Assembly (NCBI GenBank): GCA_035626855.1
Contig: DASPMW010000194.1
Span: 1 to 56,162, forward strand
Direction: 5' to 3'
Length of the DNA stretch: 56,162 bases
Source: JAPWJZ01 sp035626855
GTDB taxonomy: Bacteria; Pseudomonadota; Alphaproteobacteria; Micavibrionales; UBA2020
The translations under genes were made by a program, and so were the position numbers. Shown piece after piece: positions 8,775-15,316 of the stretch. The notes beneath the pieces were generated by a model. The model made no database searches. It worked only from the letters and a program-made list of their open reading frames with translations, and was not told the DNA's origin. Position 1 is the first letter of the stretch; each line of letters begins with the position of its first letter.

Positions 8775-9089
8775 ATGAGAGTTGCCGAGCCGAAAAAGCG
8801 ATCCGTGTCCCAGTTTGTTTATACGAGCTTGAGCTTCCTCCTGTTCTTCTATTTCGCCTATCACCTGGCCCATGGCGACCGCGGCTATTTCGCGTGGAAG
8901 GGGCTCGAGAAAAAACTCGCGGTGTCCGAGGAAGAATACACGGCGAAACTGGCCCAGCGGCAGGCGCTCGAAAACCGCGTGAAACTCCTGCGCCCCGACA
9001 GCCTCGACCTCGACATGCTGGACGAGCGCGCGCGCGTCGTGCTCGGCTTCGTCAAGCCCGAAGAAAAAGTCGTCATCAATTCGAATTGA
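8775..9089 (+). CDS. ftsB: Septum formation initiator / FtsB (DivIC-like)
   Basis: Small bitopic division protein that links FtsL and FtsQ in the divisome. 104 residues: short cytoplasmic N-terminus, one transmembrane helix (about residues 14-32), a coiled-coil stretch (LEKKLAVSEEEYTAKLAQRQ) and the short conserved domain DLDMLDERARVVLGF. TTGACG at 8740-8745 with a weak -10 about 17 bases on may be its promoter; the ribosome-binding site is poor. In related genomes pdhA normally comes next; here about 10.6 kb of other genes intervene. Confidence 0.9.
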   Translation: MRVAEPKKRSVSQFVYTSLSFLLFFYFAYHLAHGDRGYFAWKGLEKKLAVSEEEYTAKLAQRQALENRVKLLRPDSLDLDMLDERARVVLGFVKPEEKVVINSN

Positions 9090-9115
9090 AACCTGCTCTG
9101 CCCGCGGCATTTGAA

Positions 9116-9130
9116 ACGGGCTCTGCCCGT
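9116..9130 (+). terminator. Compact hairpin after ftsB
   Basis: ACGGGCTCTGCCCGT forms a perfect 6-bp stem with a 3-base loop between the convergent ends of ftsB and the rhodanese gene. Only TTGCATT follows, so the T-tract is poor; termination in either direction is an inference. Confidence 0.4.
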
Positions 9131-9147
9131 TGCATTACAGCCTGGCT

Positions 9148-9492
9148 CTAGCCGGCGGAGCTCTGCGTGAGTTTTTCCAGCGGCAATCCGGCGGCCTTCC
9201 AGTCTTCCTTGCCCTCCGCATAGCGACGGACATCGGCATAGCCAAGATTGCGCAGCACTTCGGCGGTGATGGCGGAATTCTGGCAGATGCTGCTGCTGCA
9301 ATACACAACGACCGGACGCTCCTTGTCGGGCAGCAGCGCAGGCGCAAGCTCCGCGACGCGTCCCGGCGGCAGCGAGATCGCGCCGGGGATGTGACCCTCT
9401 GCGTAATAATTCAGGGGCAGCGCATCGACCAGCGATACCTTTTCACCGCTGTCCAGCAGCTCCTTTAATTCGTTGCGCGTGATCGACGACAT
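9148..9492 (-). CDS. Single-domain rhodanese (sulfurtransferase-like)
   Basis: 114 residues of a single rhodanese domain, cytoplasmic by lack of a signal. The fold motifs are present: VSLVDALPLNYYAEGHIPGA for the first half, and the catalytic loop VYCSSSICQNS with the expected persulphide cysteine (the first Cys). Probably moves sulphane sulphur or senses redox state; the acceptor is unknown. The ATG at 9492 is preferred over a GTG two codons upstream because GAGGTG then sits at usable distance. Upstream, CTTAC-N6-CTTAC at 9548-9563 matches sites before the two-component operon, so it may be controlled by that response regulator. Confidence 0.88.
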   Translation of the reverse strand: MSSITRNELKELLDSGEKVSLVDALPLNYYAEGHIPGAISLPPGRVAELAPALLPDKERPVVVYCSSSICQNSAITAEVLRNLGYADVRRYAEGKEDWKAAGLPLEKLTQSSAG

Positions 9493-9547
9493 TAACACCT
9501 CTGTCTTTTTTAATTCTTATAGCGGGGAGGAAAATTAGCACCCCAAC

Positions 9548-9563
9548 CTTACCGCTGCCTTAC
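9548..9563 (-). promoter_or_regulatory. Putative response-regulator site, CTTAC-N6-CTTAC, upstream of the rhodanese gene
   Basis: Two CTTAC pentamers start at 9548 and 9559, exactly 11 bp apart; read toward the gene they are GTAAG-N6-GTAAG. About 10 bases downstream in the direction of transcription lies TAATTT, which could be a -10. This spacing resembles sites of OmpR/PhoB-type regulators, which bind head-to-tail on direct repeats one helical turn apart. Confidence 0.55.
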
Positions 9564-9667
9564 AACGCTAACCCCCTGAAACGGTTGCAGGAGCCAATCC
9601 TGAAGATTGGCCCCTGACCGTGAAACGGCGTCATGTAAAATGATATCCGTCCCTGCCGAAAGCCTGC

Positions 9668-9790
9668 CTACGCGGCGCAGGAGCCTTCTGCTTTGCCTTC
9701 TTCCTGTTCGCCGTCTTCAGCATCGGCGGGAGCGGGCGTTTCTTCTTTTTCGGGTTCCTGTTTCGGATCCGGCGTTTGCGTATCGGTCAT
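9668..9790 (-). CDS. 40-residue acidic small protein
   Basis: Begins MTDTQTPDPKQEPEKEE and continues with Glu, Ala and Pro-rich sequence to GSCAA, with a single cysteine three residues from the end. Strongly acidic, probably disordered, with no membrane segment. The evidence for a real gene is the very good ribosome-binding site (GGGAGG, 6 bases before ATG) and the four-copy regulatory repeat about 80 bases upstream. It lies between the rhodanese gene and the histidine kinase on the same strand. Function unknown; a small regulated stress protein is a guess. Confidence 0.6.
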   Translation of the reverse strand: MTDTQTPDPKQEPEKEETPAPADAEDGEQEEGKAEGSCAA

Positions 9791-9868
9791 GAGCGACCTC
9801 CCATAAGGTTTTAGGGTTGAAAGGACTGTACAGGTCATTGCTGACTTCATCAGCCTAGCACCATAGCG

Positions 9869-9906
9869 CTTACGCAGCCCTTACCTCGCGCTTACGCATG
9901 CCTTAC
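9869..9906 (-). promoter_or_regulatory. Four tandem CTTAC repeats with exact 11-bp period
   Basis: CTTAC begins at 9869, 9880, 9891 and 9902, each separated by six variable bases. Read toward the small acidic gene they are four GTAAG boxes, the last ending about 11 bases before TAGGCT, a possible -10. The same box pair occurs before the rhodanese gene and before the two-component operon. Best explained as tandem dimer sites of the neighbouring OmpR-family response regulator. Confidence 0.65.
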
Positions 9907-9921
9907 GTAACTACTGCTCCT

Positions 9922-10023
9922 CCCCGGACTTGTTCCGGGGTCCAAAAGCGCGACCGCGCGTCATATAAGTTTTTCATGTGACGGCAGGACTGCCTTTTGG
10001 ATGCCGGAATAAGTCCGGCATGA
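9922..10023. repeat. ~100-bp double-hairpin dispersed element, copy 1
   Basis: Two terminal hairpins (CCCCGGACTTGTTCCGGGG and TGCCGGAATAAGTCCGGCA) flank a core containing CGCGCGTCATAT and CATGTGACGG. The reverse complement of 23443-23548 has the same layout and nearly the same core. The outer parts also pair with each other (TCCAAAAG with CTTTTGGA), so the whole element can fold as one long cruciform. It lies just after the end of the histidine-kinase gene and may also terminate that transcript. Confidence 0.75.
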
Positions 10024-10066
10024 AAAAAAATTTCCCGTTCATTCGCGGGAAAATAGAAAACAGGTA

Positions 10067-11470
10067 TCACGTCGACGAAAGGATTTTCTCGTGATCAATC
10101 ACGTTGAAATCGAGGATGAAGACGTTGCCGTTCCCGTCATTCGCGGGTTCGACGCGCACGCTGCCGCCATGCACTTCCATCGTCCGGGTGACGATGGAGA
10201 GACCTAATCCCGCGCCGGACTTTTTCGCCGCGCGGTCGGAGAGGCGGTGCAGCCGCTGGAAGATCTGCGCGCGCCGCTCCTCCGGAATGACGGGCCCATA
10301 GTCGCGCACGATAATCGCGCGCCCGGCAATGCCGACATCGACAGGCATGCGCGCCGGGCTGTGCTCGCGCGCATTGTCCATCACGTTGCGGATGGCGCGA
10401 TAAATCAGGTCGGGCTCTCCCCTGATCATCACCGGCTCCGACATGTCCGACAGGCGCAGCTCGCGGTGATCCTTCAGGAACAGCGGCCACAGGTCCTGGC
10501 AGACCTGCGCCAGCACGGCCGCGAGGTTCACGGGGCGCATCTCGATCATGTCGGCATATTCAAGCCGCGTCATGTCGAGCATCTGGTTGACCAGCTTGGT
10601 CATCGCATCAACGTCGCGCGCGATCTTGGCCGATTGCGGCGTGCGGCCCAGCATCTCGATATTCGCCTTTAACACCGACAGCGGCGTGCGCAGCTCATGG
10701 GCCAGGTTTTCGGTCAGTTCTTTCTGCTCGCGGATCGAGCGCGCAAGCCGCTGGAACGAAAAGTTGATTGTCTTGATGAAGGGCTTGATCTCGTCCGGCA
10801 ACTCGCGCTCGGGAATCTGGAAGTCGGGGTGGGCGACGTTCATCTTTTCCACCTCGCGGGCGGCGCGCTGTAGCGGGCGGAAGCCGCGCCGCATCGTGAT
10901 CCAGGTGATTAGCAGCAGCGCGCAATAAAAGGGGGCGCCGACCCAAATGAGGCGGCTCATGATCTCGTTGGAAATTTCGTCGGAGAACCGGTCCGCCGCG
11001 CGCGTGGTCTGCGCCGCCTGCACATAGAAAATCTTGCCCTCCAGCGGGTAAAGGACGGAAACGCCGGAAAATTCGAGCCCGTTCGGGCCGGTGAAGGTAA
11101 AGCGGCTGTCGTTCAGCGCGGGAAAGCGTTTGGGGAAACGCTCGGGATAGGAAAAGGAGGAGCGGAACAGGATCGTGCCGTCCGCGTCGCGCACGACATA
11201 CTGATAGTCGTAATCCGCATTGGCGTAAAAGCGACGCAGGTCCCGCGACAGGTCGAGCACAAGCTTGTTGACCGACTTGCCGGGGCGCAGCGACGACTTG
11301 ATCGCCTGCGCCTGCTCCTCGACCGTCTGGTTGCGCAGCACCTCCAGCGAGCGGTCGATCGTCGAATATACGACGATATAGGTGGTGACGATCGTAATGA
11401 CCGTGATGCCGAGGATGCGCAGCAGCAGGCGCGACAGCAGCGAGTTCTGGTTAAGCAGGCGGCGGCTCAT
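10067..11470 (-). CDS. Membrane sensor histidine kinase of an OmpR-type two-component system
   Basis: 467 residues. Order: first membrane helix (~17-37), periplasmic sensor of about 130 residues, second helix (~173-193), HAMP linker (~195-250), dimerisation domain with phospho-accepting His258 in ENLAHELRTPLS, then the HATPase domain with N-box RNVMDNAREH and G2 box GAGLGLSIV. The G1 box reads RDYGPVIPEE, where the usual second glycine (D-x-G-x-G) is valine. Its ATG lies inside the end of the response-regulator gene (20-base overlap), so the two are co-translated. The sensed signal is unknown. Confidence 0.93.
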   Translation of the reverse strand: MSRRLLNQNSLLSRLLLRILGITVITIVTTYIVVYSTIDRSLEVLRNQTVEEQAQAIKSSLRPGKSVNKLVLDLSRDLRRFYANADYDYQYVVRDADGTILFRSSFSYPERFPKRFPALNDSRFTFTGPNGLEFSGVSVLYPLEGKIFYVQAAQTTRAADRFSDEISNEIMSRLIWVGAPFYCALLLITWITMRRGFRPLQRAAREVEKMNVAHPDFQIPERELPDEIKPFIKTINFSFQRLARSIREQKELTENLAHELRTPLSVLKANIEMLGRTPQSAKIARDVDAMTKLVNQMLDMTRLEYADMIEMRPVNLAAVLAQVCQDLWPLFLKDHRELRLSDMSEPVMIRGEPDLIYRAIRNVMDNAREHSPARMPVDVGIAGRAIIVRDYGPVIPEERRAQIFQRLHRLSDRAAKKSGAGLGLSIVTRTMEVHGGSVRVEPANDGNGNVFILDFNVIDHEKILSST

Positions 11471-12143
11471 TATCCGGTTCCATGATCATGTAGCCGATGC
11501 CGCGCAGCGTGTGGATGTCGATGCCGGCGTCGTAATTCTGCAGTTTCTTGCGCAACCGGTGGACAAGGACCTCGACCGAATTGACCGAGCCCTTGTCGTC
11601 GTAGCTGTACAACCGCATCTCGATCGATTTTTTCGGCACGATCTTGCCGAGCGACCGCAGCAGGTGCTCCAGCAGGTCCGTCTCGCGCTTGGACAGCTCG
11701 AGGATCTTTTCGCCGGCGCGCGCCTGGCGGTTGGTGGTGTCGAAATTGAGGTTGCCGACCTTGATGATTTCGCTCAGGGTCTCGGCGGGACGCCGCAGCA
11801 GCGCCTTCAGGCGCGCGATCAGCTCGTCCGTCTCGAACGGCTTCACCATGTAATCGTCCGCGCCCCGGTTCAAACCGTCGATCTTGTCCGACAGCGCGTC
11901 ACGCGCGGTCAGCATCAGCACAGGCACCGCATTCTTTTTCTCGCGCAGCGCCTTCAGCACATCCATCCCGTCCATATCCGGCAGGCCGAGATCGAGCACG
12001 AGCGCATCATACTGCTGGTCCGCCGTCACCGACAGCGCATCCTCTCCGCGCGCGACGCGATCGACGGCAAACCCGGCATTCGCCAGGCTCTCCGCAATCG
12101 CCTCCGACAGGGGCTCGTTGTCTTCAACCAGTAATACGCGCAT
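11451..12143 (-). CDS. OmpR-family response regulator
   Basis: 230 residues: receiver domain (1-~118) with acidic pair Glu7/Asp8, phospho-accepting Asp51 in LVLDLGLPDMDG, switch Thr in LMLTARDA and Lys in VKPFE; then a winged-helix DNA-binding domain with ELSKRETDLLEHLL and recognition-helix region SVNSVEVLVHRLRKKL. It is closest in layout to the QseB/TctD-like branch. First gene of a regulator-kinase operon. A CTTAC-N6-CTTAC site lies 54-69 bases upstream (12197-12212), so autoregulation is likely; the same site occurs before three other transcription units. Confidence 0.95.
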   Translation of the reverse strand: MRVLLVEDNEPLSEAIAESLANAGFAVDRVARGEDALSVTADQQYDALVLDLGLPDMDGMDVLKALREKKNAVPVLMLTARDALSDKIDGLNRGADDYMVKPFETDELIARLKALLRRPAETLSEIIKVGNLNFDTTNRQARAGEKILELSKRETDLLEHLLRSLGKIVPKKSIEMRLYSYDDKGSVNSVEVLVHRLRKKLQNYDAGIDIHTLRGIGYMIMEPDNEPPPA

Positions 12144-12196
12144 GTACTTTTCTCGTTTTGTTGCAGGTAGGTGACCGGCAACGGTATGCCATCCAG

Positions 12197-12212
12197 CTTA
12201 CAACAGCCTTAC
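12197..12212 (-). promoter_or_regulatory. Putative autoregulatory site of the two-component operon, CTTAC-N6-CTTAC
   Basis: CTTAC at 12197 and 12208, an 11-bp period, read GTAAG-N6-GTAAG toward the response-regulator gene. About 9-10 bases further on is CATACC/TACCGT, a weak -10 candidate. Arrangement is the same as at 9548-9563. Confidence 0.55.
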
Positions 12213-12306
12213 CGCGTGCCATAATGATATAAGCGCATCGCAACCGAATGGCGAGCCGGAAGTTACATAACGGGCATTCGTGGCAACAGGCGGGTACCCG
12301 TAATTG

Positions 12307-13278
12307 CTAGTTCACGGCAACCGACCGCTCGATGCTGCCTGCCGCCGTGTTACCCCGCATGATTGTCGCGACGCCATGATAGCTGCCGGCGGGCAGGGCA
12401 GTTTCGTTTTTATTCCCCGTAAACTTGAAATATTTGATCTGGTCCTTTTCCAGGCTGGTTTCGCTGCGCGCGAAGCTGCTACCATCCGGCGCGCGGATTT
12501 CCAGCGTCAGTTTATCACCGGCTTTCACGCCGAATAATTCCACCCAGAAGACAAGCGCGGGCGCATCGCGTGTGATCGTTGACGATGACGACGCGTCGCG
12601 GGCAAGCGCTTCTACCGTGGGCGGAGCGGTTGCAAAACCTGCGGCATAAAACGATGTCGGCTTGTAGGCGACGGGCTGCTCCCAAAGCGGCGCGGCGGTT
12701 TCTCCGCAAGAAGCTGTTTGCGCGCCGCCCGTGAAGGGATCAACGATCGCATTATTATGGCGCAGCCCGAAATGCAGGTGGGGGAATAGGGCAAGGCCGC
12801 TTTGACCGACCTGGCCGAGCTTCTGTCCCCGCCGCACTGTGTCGCCGAGCCTGACAGCGACGCTGCCCATTTTCATGTGACAGTATTCCGTCACCCATTT
12901 ATCCGCGTGGAGGAGGGAGACAAGGTTGCCGCATTCCTTCTTGCTCGCGCGCGCAGCAGCAAGATCATCGGCCGTGCCGTGATGATCGGGAACATCGTTG
13001 CGGACGCGGACCACCTTTCCCTCTGCCGCCGCGATAACGTCGACGCCTTCTTGCATCGATTTGACATCGCGCAGCGCGATATCGGTTCCGTTATGGGCGT
13101 CGTAAACAAGTGTGCCGCAGGTGTAATCTTTTGCGCCTGCGCCGGGATCGTGGTCGATATGGTTGACGGTCCAGCAGTCTTTGCCGGTGTTGCAGGCAGC
13201 GGGCCATGCAAGCTTTATGTTCTCTGCGAGCGCGGGGATGTTCATAAAAACCAGCAAAAGCGGGAGGAGGCGATACAT
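12307..13278 (-). CDS. Exported M23-family peptidase (LytM-like)
   Basis: 323 residues. Signal peptide MYRLLPLLLVFMNIPALA, then a peptidase domain with zinc-ligand motif HNGTDIAL, a further EYCHM histidine and the HLHFG motif, so the catalytic set looks complete and the protein should cleave peptidoglycan cross-links. Cysteines (AACNTGKDCW, DYTCGT, KKECGN, EYCH) suggest disulphides in the periplasm. A C-terminal beta-type domain (after ~residue 200, FWVELFGVKAGDKLTLEI) may bind substrate. Start at 13278 is chosen for CAGGA 8 bases upstream; an ATG eight codons earlier lacks one. Divergent from another exported protein gene. Confidence 0.88.
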   Translation of the reverse strand: MYRLLPLLLVFMNIPALAENIKLAWPAACNTGKDCWTVNHIDHDPGAGAKDYTCGTLVYDAHNGTDIALRDVKSMQEGVDVIAAAEGKVVRVRNDVPDHHGTADDLAAARASKKECGNLVSLLHADKWVTEYCHMKMGSVAVRLGDTVRRGQKLGQVGQSGLALFPHLHFGLRHNNAIVDPFTGGAQTASCGETAAPLWEQPVAYKPTSFYAAGFATAPPTVEALARDASSSSTITRDAPALVFWVELFGVKAGDKLTLEIRAPDGSSFARSETSLEKDQIKYFKFTGNKNETALPAGSYHGVATIMRGNTAAGSIERSVAVN

Positions 13279-13313
13279 TCTGTAATTCCTGCGGCGCGTC
13301 ATGATTTAGCGCA

Positions 13314-13341
13314 TTGCCAAAGCATTTCACGCGGTTATACT
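13314..13341 (+). promoter_or_regulatory. Promoter TTGCCA-16-TATACT
   Basis: TTGCCA at 13314-13319 and TATACT at 13336-13341, 16-base spacer, ending 24 bases before the GTG of the following exported-protein gene. A good sigma-70-type match that fits a short 5' leader containing AAGAGGA. Confidence 0.55.
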
Positions 13342-13365
13342 TTTCGCATTCAAGAGGATTGCGGC

Positions 13366-14217
13366 GTGAAAATCAAACGCTTCGTCAAAAAGCTTGGCGC
13401 AATTTTCGCGCTCTCCGCCGGCGTTTTCCGCGGCGCCGATGCCTGCTCCGAAAAACCCGCGCTCGTGCCGCTGTTTAACGACGTCTCGAACCGCGAGCTC
13501 CACGAATACCGCCTCGCATCGCTGCAAAAACCCGCCGGCATCGACGACAGGGATTTGTGGCGCGTGCGCGTCGGCGCCTGGGAAATCGCGGCGGGCGGCT
13601 ACCACACCTATCTCGAATTTTCGCCCTATCTCGACAGCGATCCCGCGCGCGCGAAGACAAAAGAAATTTACCAAATTCACGGCATCGCCTGCGACGAAGT
13701 GCGGCGCACCTGGGCGGAAATGAACCCCCGCCACAAAAACGCGATCCCCCAATATCTTCACGGCGACTACGTTTTGAAAGCGATGGGCGTGGTGCAGGAT
13801 CACGACCGGACTTATTTCCGCGACCGCACGACGGAATATGTCGATATCTTTTACGGCTCGAAACAGGACGTGCTGAAAATGTATCTCGACGGCATGCGCC
13901 TCGTCGAAAAAATCAGCCGCGACAACGAGCCCTACATTTTGTTGAATCATAATAGCAACTCGACGGAACGCTCCGTGCGCGACGCCCTCGGCCTGCCGGA
14001 TCCCGAACTTTTCGTCCCTTACCGGCTGCAGGAACTGGGCGGGCGGAAATGGGCGCCGGGGCTGGAACTATCGCTGCTGCCGAGGGAATGGAAGAGCGCG
14101 CGCGCCGAATTCGATAAGCTTTCCATGCAACAACTCGAAGAGCGCGCGGCGCGGATTTCGGGCGCGGAGAAGATGTTTGCGACTTTCCGGCCCTTGCCCC
14201 TCCAGCCAAGGCCTTGA
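13366..14217 (+). CDS. Exported protein of unknown function
   Basis: 283 residues from a GTG start at 13366, chosen because AAGAGGA lies just upstream, a promoter lies just before that, and the N-terminus then reads as a signal peptide (KLGAIFALSAGVFRGADACS). The mature part has distinctive segments DLWRVRVGAWEIAAGGYH, HGIACDEVRRTWAEMN and ILLNHNSNSTERSV. No known domain recognised. It opens on the opposite strand from the M23 peptidase gene with an 87-base shared upstream region, which suggests joint control. A longer reading frame extending upstream over the peptidase gene is antisense noise. Confidence 0.72.
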   Translation: MKIKRFVKKLGAIFALSAGVFRGADACSEKPALVPLFNDVSNRELHEYRLASLQKPAGIDDRDLWRVRVGAWEIAAGGYHTYLEFSPYLDSDPARAKTKEIYQIHGIACDEVRRTWAEMNPRHKNAIPQYLHGDYVLKAMGVVQDHDRTYFRDRTTEYVDIFYGSKQDVLKMYLDGMRLVEKISRDNEPYILLNHNSNSTERSVRDALGLPDPELFVPYRLQELGGRKWAPGLELSLLPREWKSARAEFDKLSMQQLEERAARISGAEKMFATFRPLPLQPRP

Positions 14218-14257
14218 AAATAAATACTAATTTTTTCAGATTTTAGAGACAGGCCCT

Positions 14258-14312
14258 CTATGCGCCGCATTTGCACGGCAGTTGCGCTGCAGTTTGCGCA
14301 TAGCGGTTTTTT
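14258..14312 (+). terminator. Intrinsic-terminator-like hairpin after the exported-protein gene
   Basis: CTATGCGC at 14258-14265 pairs perfectly with GCGCATAG at 14296-14303 around a 30-base loop that has its own small stem (GCAG/CTGC); the run CGGTTTTTT follows at once. Confidence 0.55.
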
Positions 14313-14423
14313 AAAGATATTGGTTTTTCAATGTGTTAGGTATAGCGAGATTACGTCATCACACAGCCGGGTTTTCAGCAATATCAACCGCTTGCGAGCC
14401 AGAGAAAAACAGGATTTTCGCAC

Positions 14424-14798
14424 ATGTCCGAGCTTAACGACCCCCGCGTTTACTTCGCTGCCGAACGCACAGCGCTCGCCTGGAACCGCACGGCGCTGAC
14501 ACTGATGGCCTTCGGCTTTGCCGTCGAGCGCTTCGGGCTGTACATGAGGATCATGATCGAGAAAGACCTGTCCCCGGACCGCGGCGGCGCCTTCTGGTTC
14601 GGGCTCGTCTTCATCCTCATGGGCTGCTTCTTTTCGGCGGCGGCGGCGAAACAATATCGCGGCATCCTCAAAACGCTGAAACCGGTCGAGATCCCCGAGC
14701 AGAGCAGCCCCGTCCTTGCGCTCGCGCTTAACCTCATGATCGCCGCGCTCTCGGCCGCGCTGATGGTCTACCTTCTTCTCACGAACGGCACGGCATGA
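14424..14798 (+). CDS. DUF202 (YidH-like) membrane protein
   Basis: 124 residues. The N-terminal signature DPRVYFAAERTALAWNRTAL is the DUF202 motif, followed by three predicted membrane helices (about 22-40, 53-74, 95-118). The family is found in bacterial inner membranes and in the fungal VTC complex; its bacterial role is not established. The gene overlaps the following acetyltransferase by ATGA, so the two are co-translated. A possible promoter (TTGGTT, TATAGC with only 15 bases between) lies about 85 bases upstream and is weak. Confidence 0.88.
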   Translation: MSELNDPRVYFAAERTALAWNRTALTLMAFGFAVERFGLYMRIMIEKDLSPDRGGAFWFGLVFILMGCFFSAAAAKQYRGILKTLKPVEIPEQSSPVLALALNLMIAALSAALMVYLLLTNGTA

Positions 14799-15316
14799 GC
14801 GGCGTCCTGCTGCGCCCCGCACGGGCTGAGGAAGTGCCCTTGATGCAGGCGCTCGAGCTCGATGCAGCGAAATCCTATGCGCAGCTGCCGGGCTATGATT
14901 TCAGCGTCGGCCTTGCCGCGCGCACCGATGCCGAGCACCAGCAAGTCCGCGAAACAGGCGCCGCCATCGTCGCGGAAACCTCCGCCGGCGTTTGCGGCTT
15001 TATCCTTGTCCTGCCGCTCGACGGACGGGGGCATATCTTCGAGGCCGCGGTCGCGGCCGAGATGCAGGGCAGGGGCATTGGACGGCAGCTTGTCGCAGCG
15101 GCTGAAGATTACGCCCGGGTTAAGGGCTATGCCGAAATGACGCTCACGACCTATCGTGATGTGCCCTGGAATGCGCCCTTCTACGCGCGGCTCGGCTACG
15201 AACTGCTGGAACCCTGCCCGGACCGGCCGGAGTTGCAGGCGCTCATGGCCGGGGAATTTTGCCTTGGTTATTGCGAGCAGCCGCGTGTCGCGATGCGTAA
15301 GCTGCTCGCCGCCTGA
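14795..15316 (+). CDS. GNAT-family N-acetyltransferase
   Basis: 173 residues of one GNAT domain. The acetyl-CoA pyrophosphate-binding loop is MQGRGIGRQL, preceded by the beta-4 strand GHIFEAAVA, and the late strand region NAPFYARLGYEL is typical. Substrate unknown. Coupled to the DUF202 gene by an ATGA overlap. Its TGA abuts, base to base, the stop codon of the convergent gene on the other strand (TGATCA). Confidence 0.88.
   Translation: MSGVLLRPARAEEVPLMQALELDAAKSYAQLPGYDFSVGLAARTDAEHQQVRETGAAIVAETSAGVCGFILVLPLDGRGHIFEAAVAAEMQGRGIGRQLVAAAEDYARVKGYAEMTLTTYRDVPWNAPFYARLGYELLEPCPDRPELQALMAGEFCLGYCEQPRVAMRKLLAA

Noticed and set aside
12802..13365. A plus-strand N-terminal extension of the exported-protein gene that starts at 13366
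   Set aside because: The extension runs antisense to the M23 peptidase, which has catalytic motifs. Promoter, ribosome-binding site and signal peptide all place the true start at 13366.
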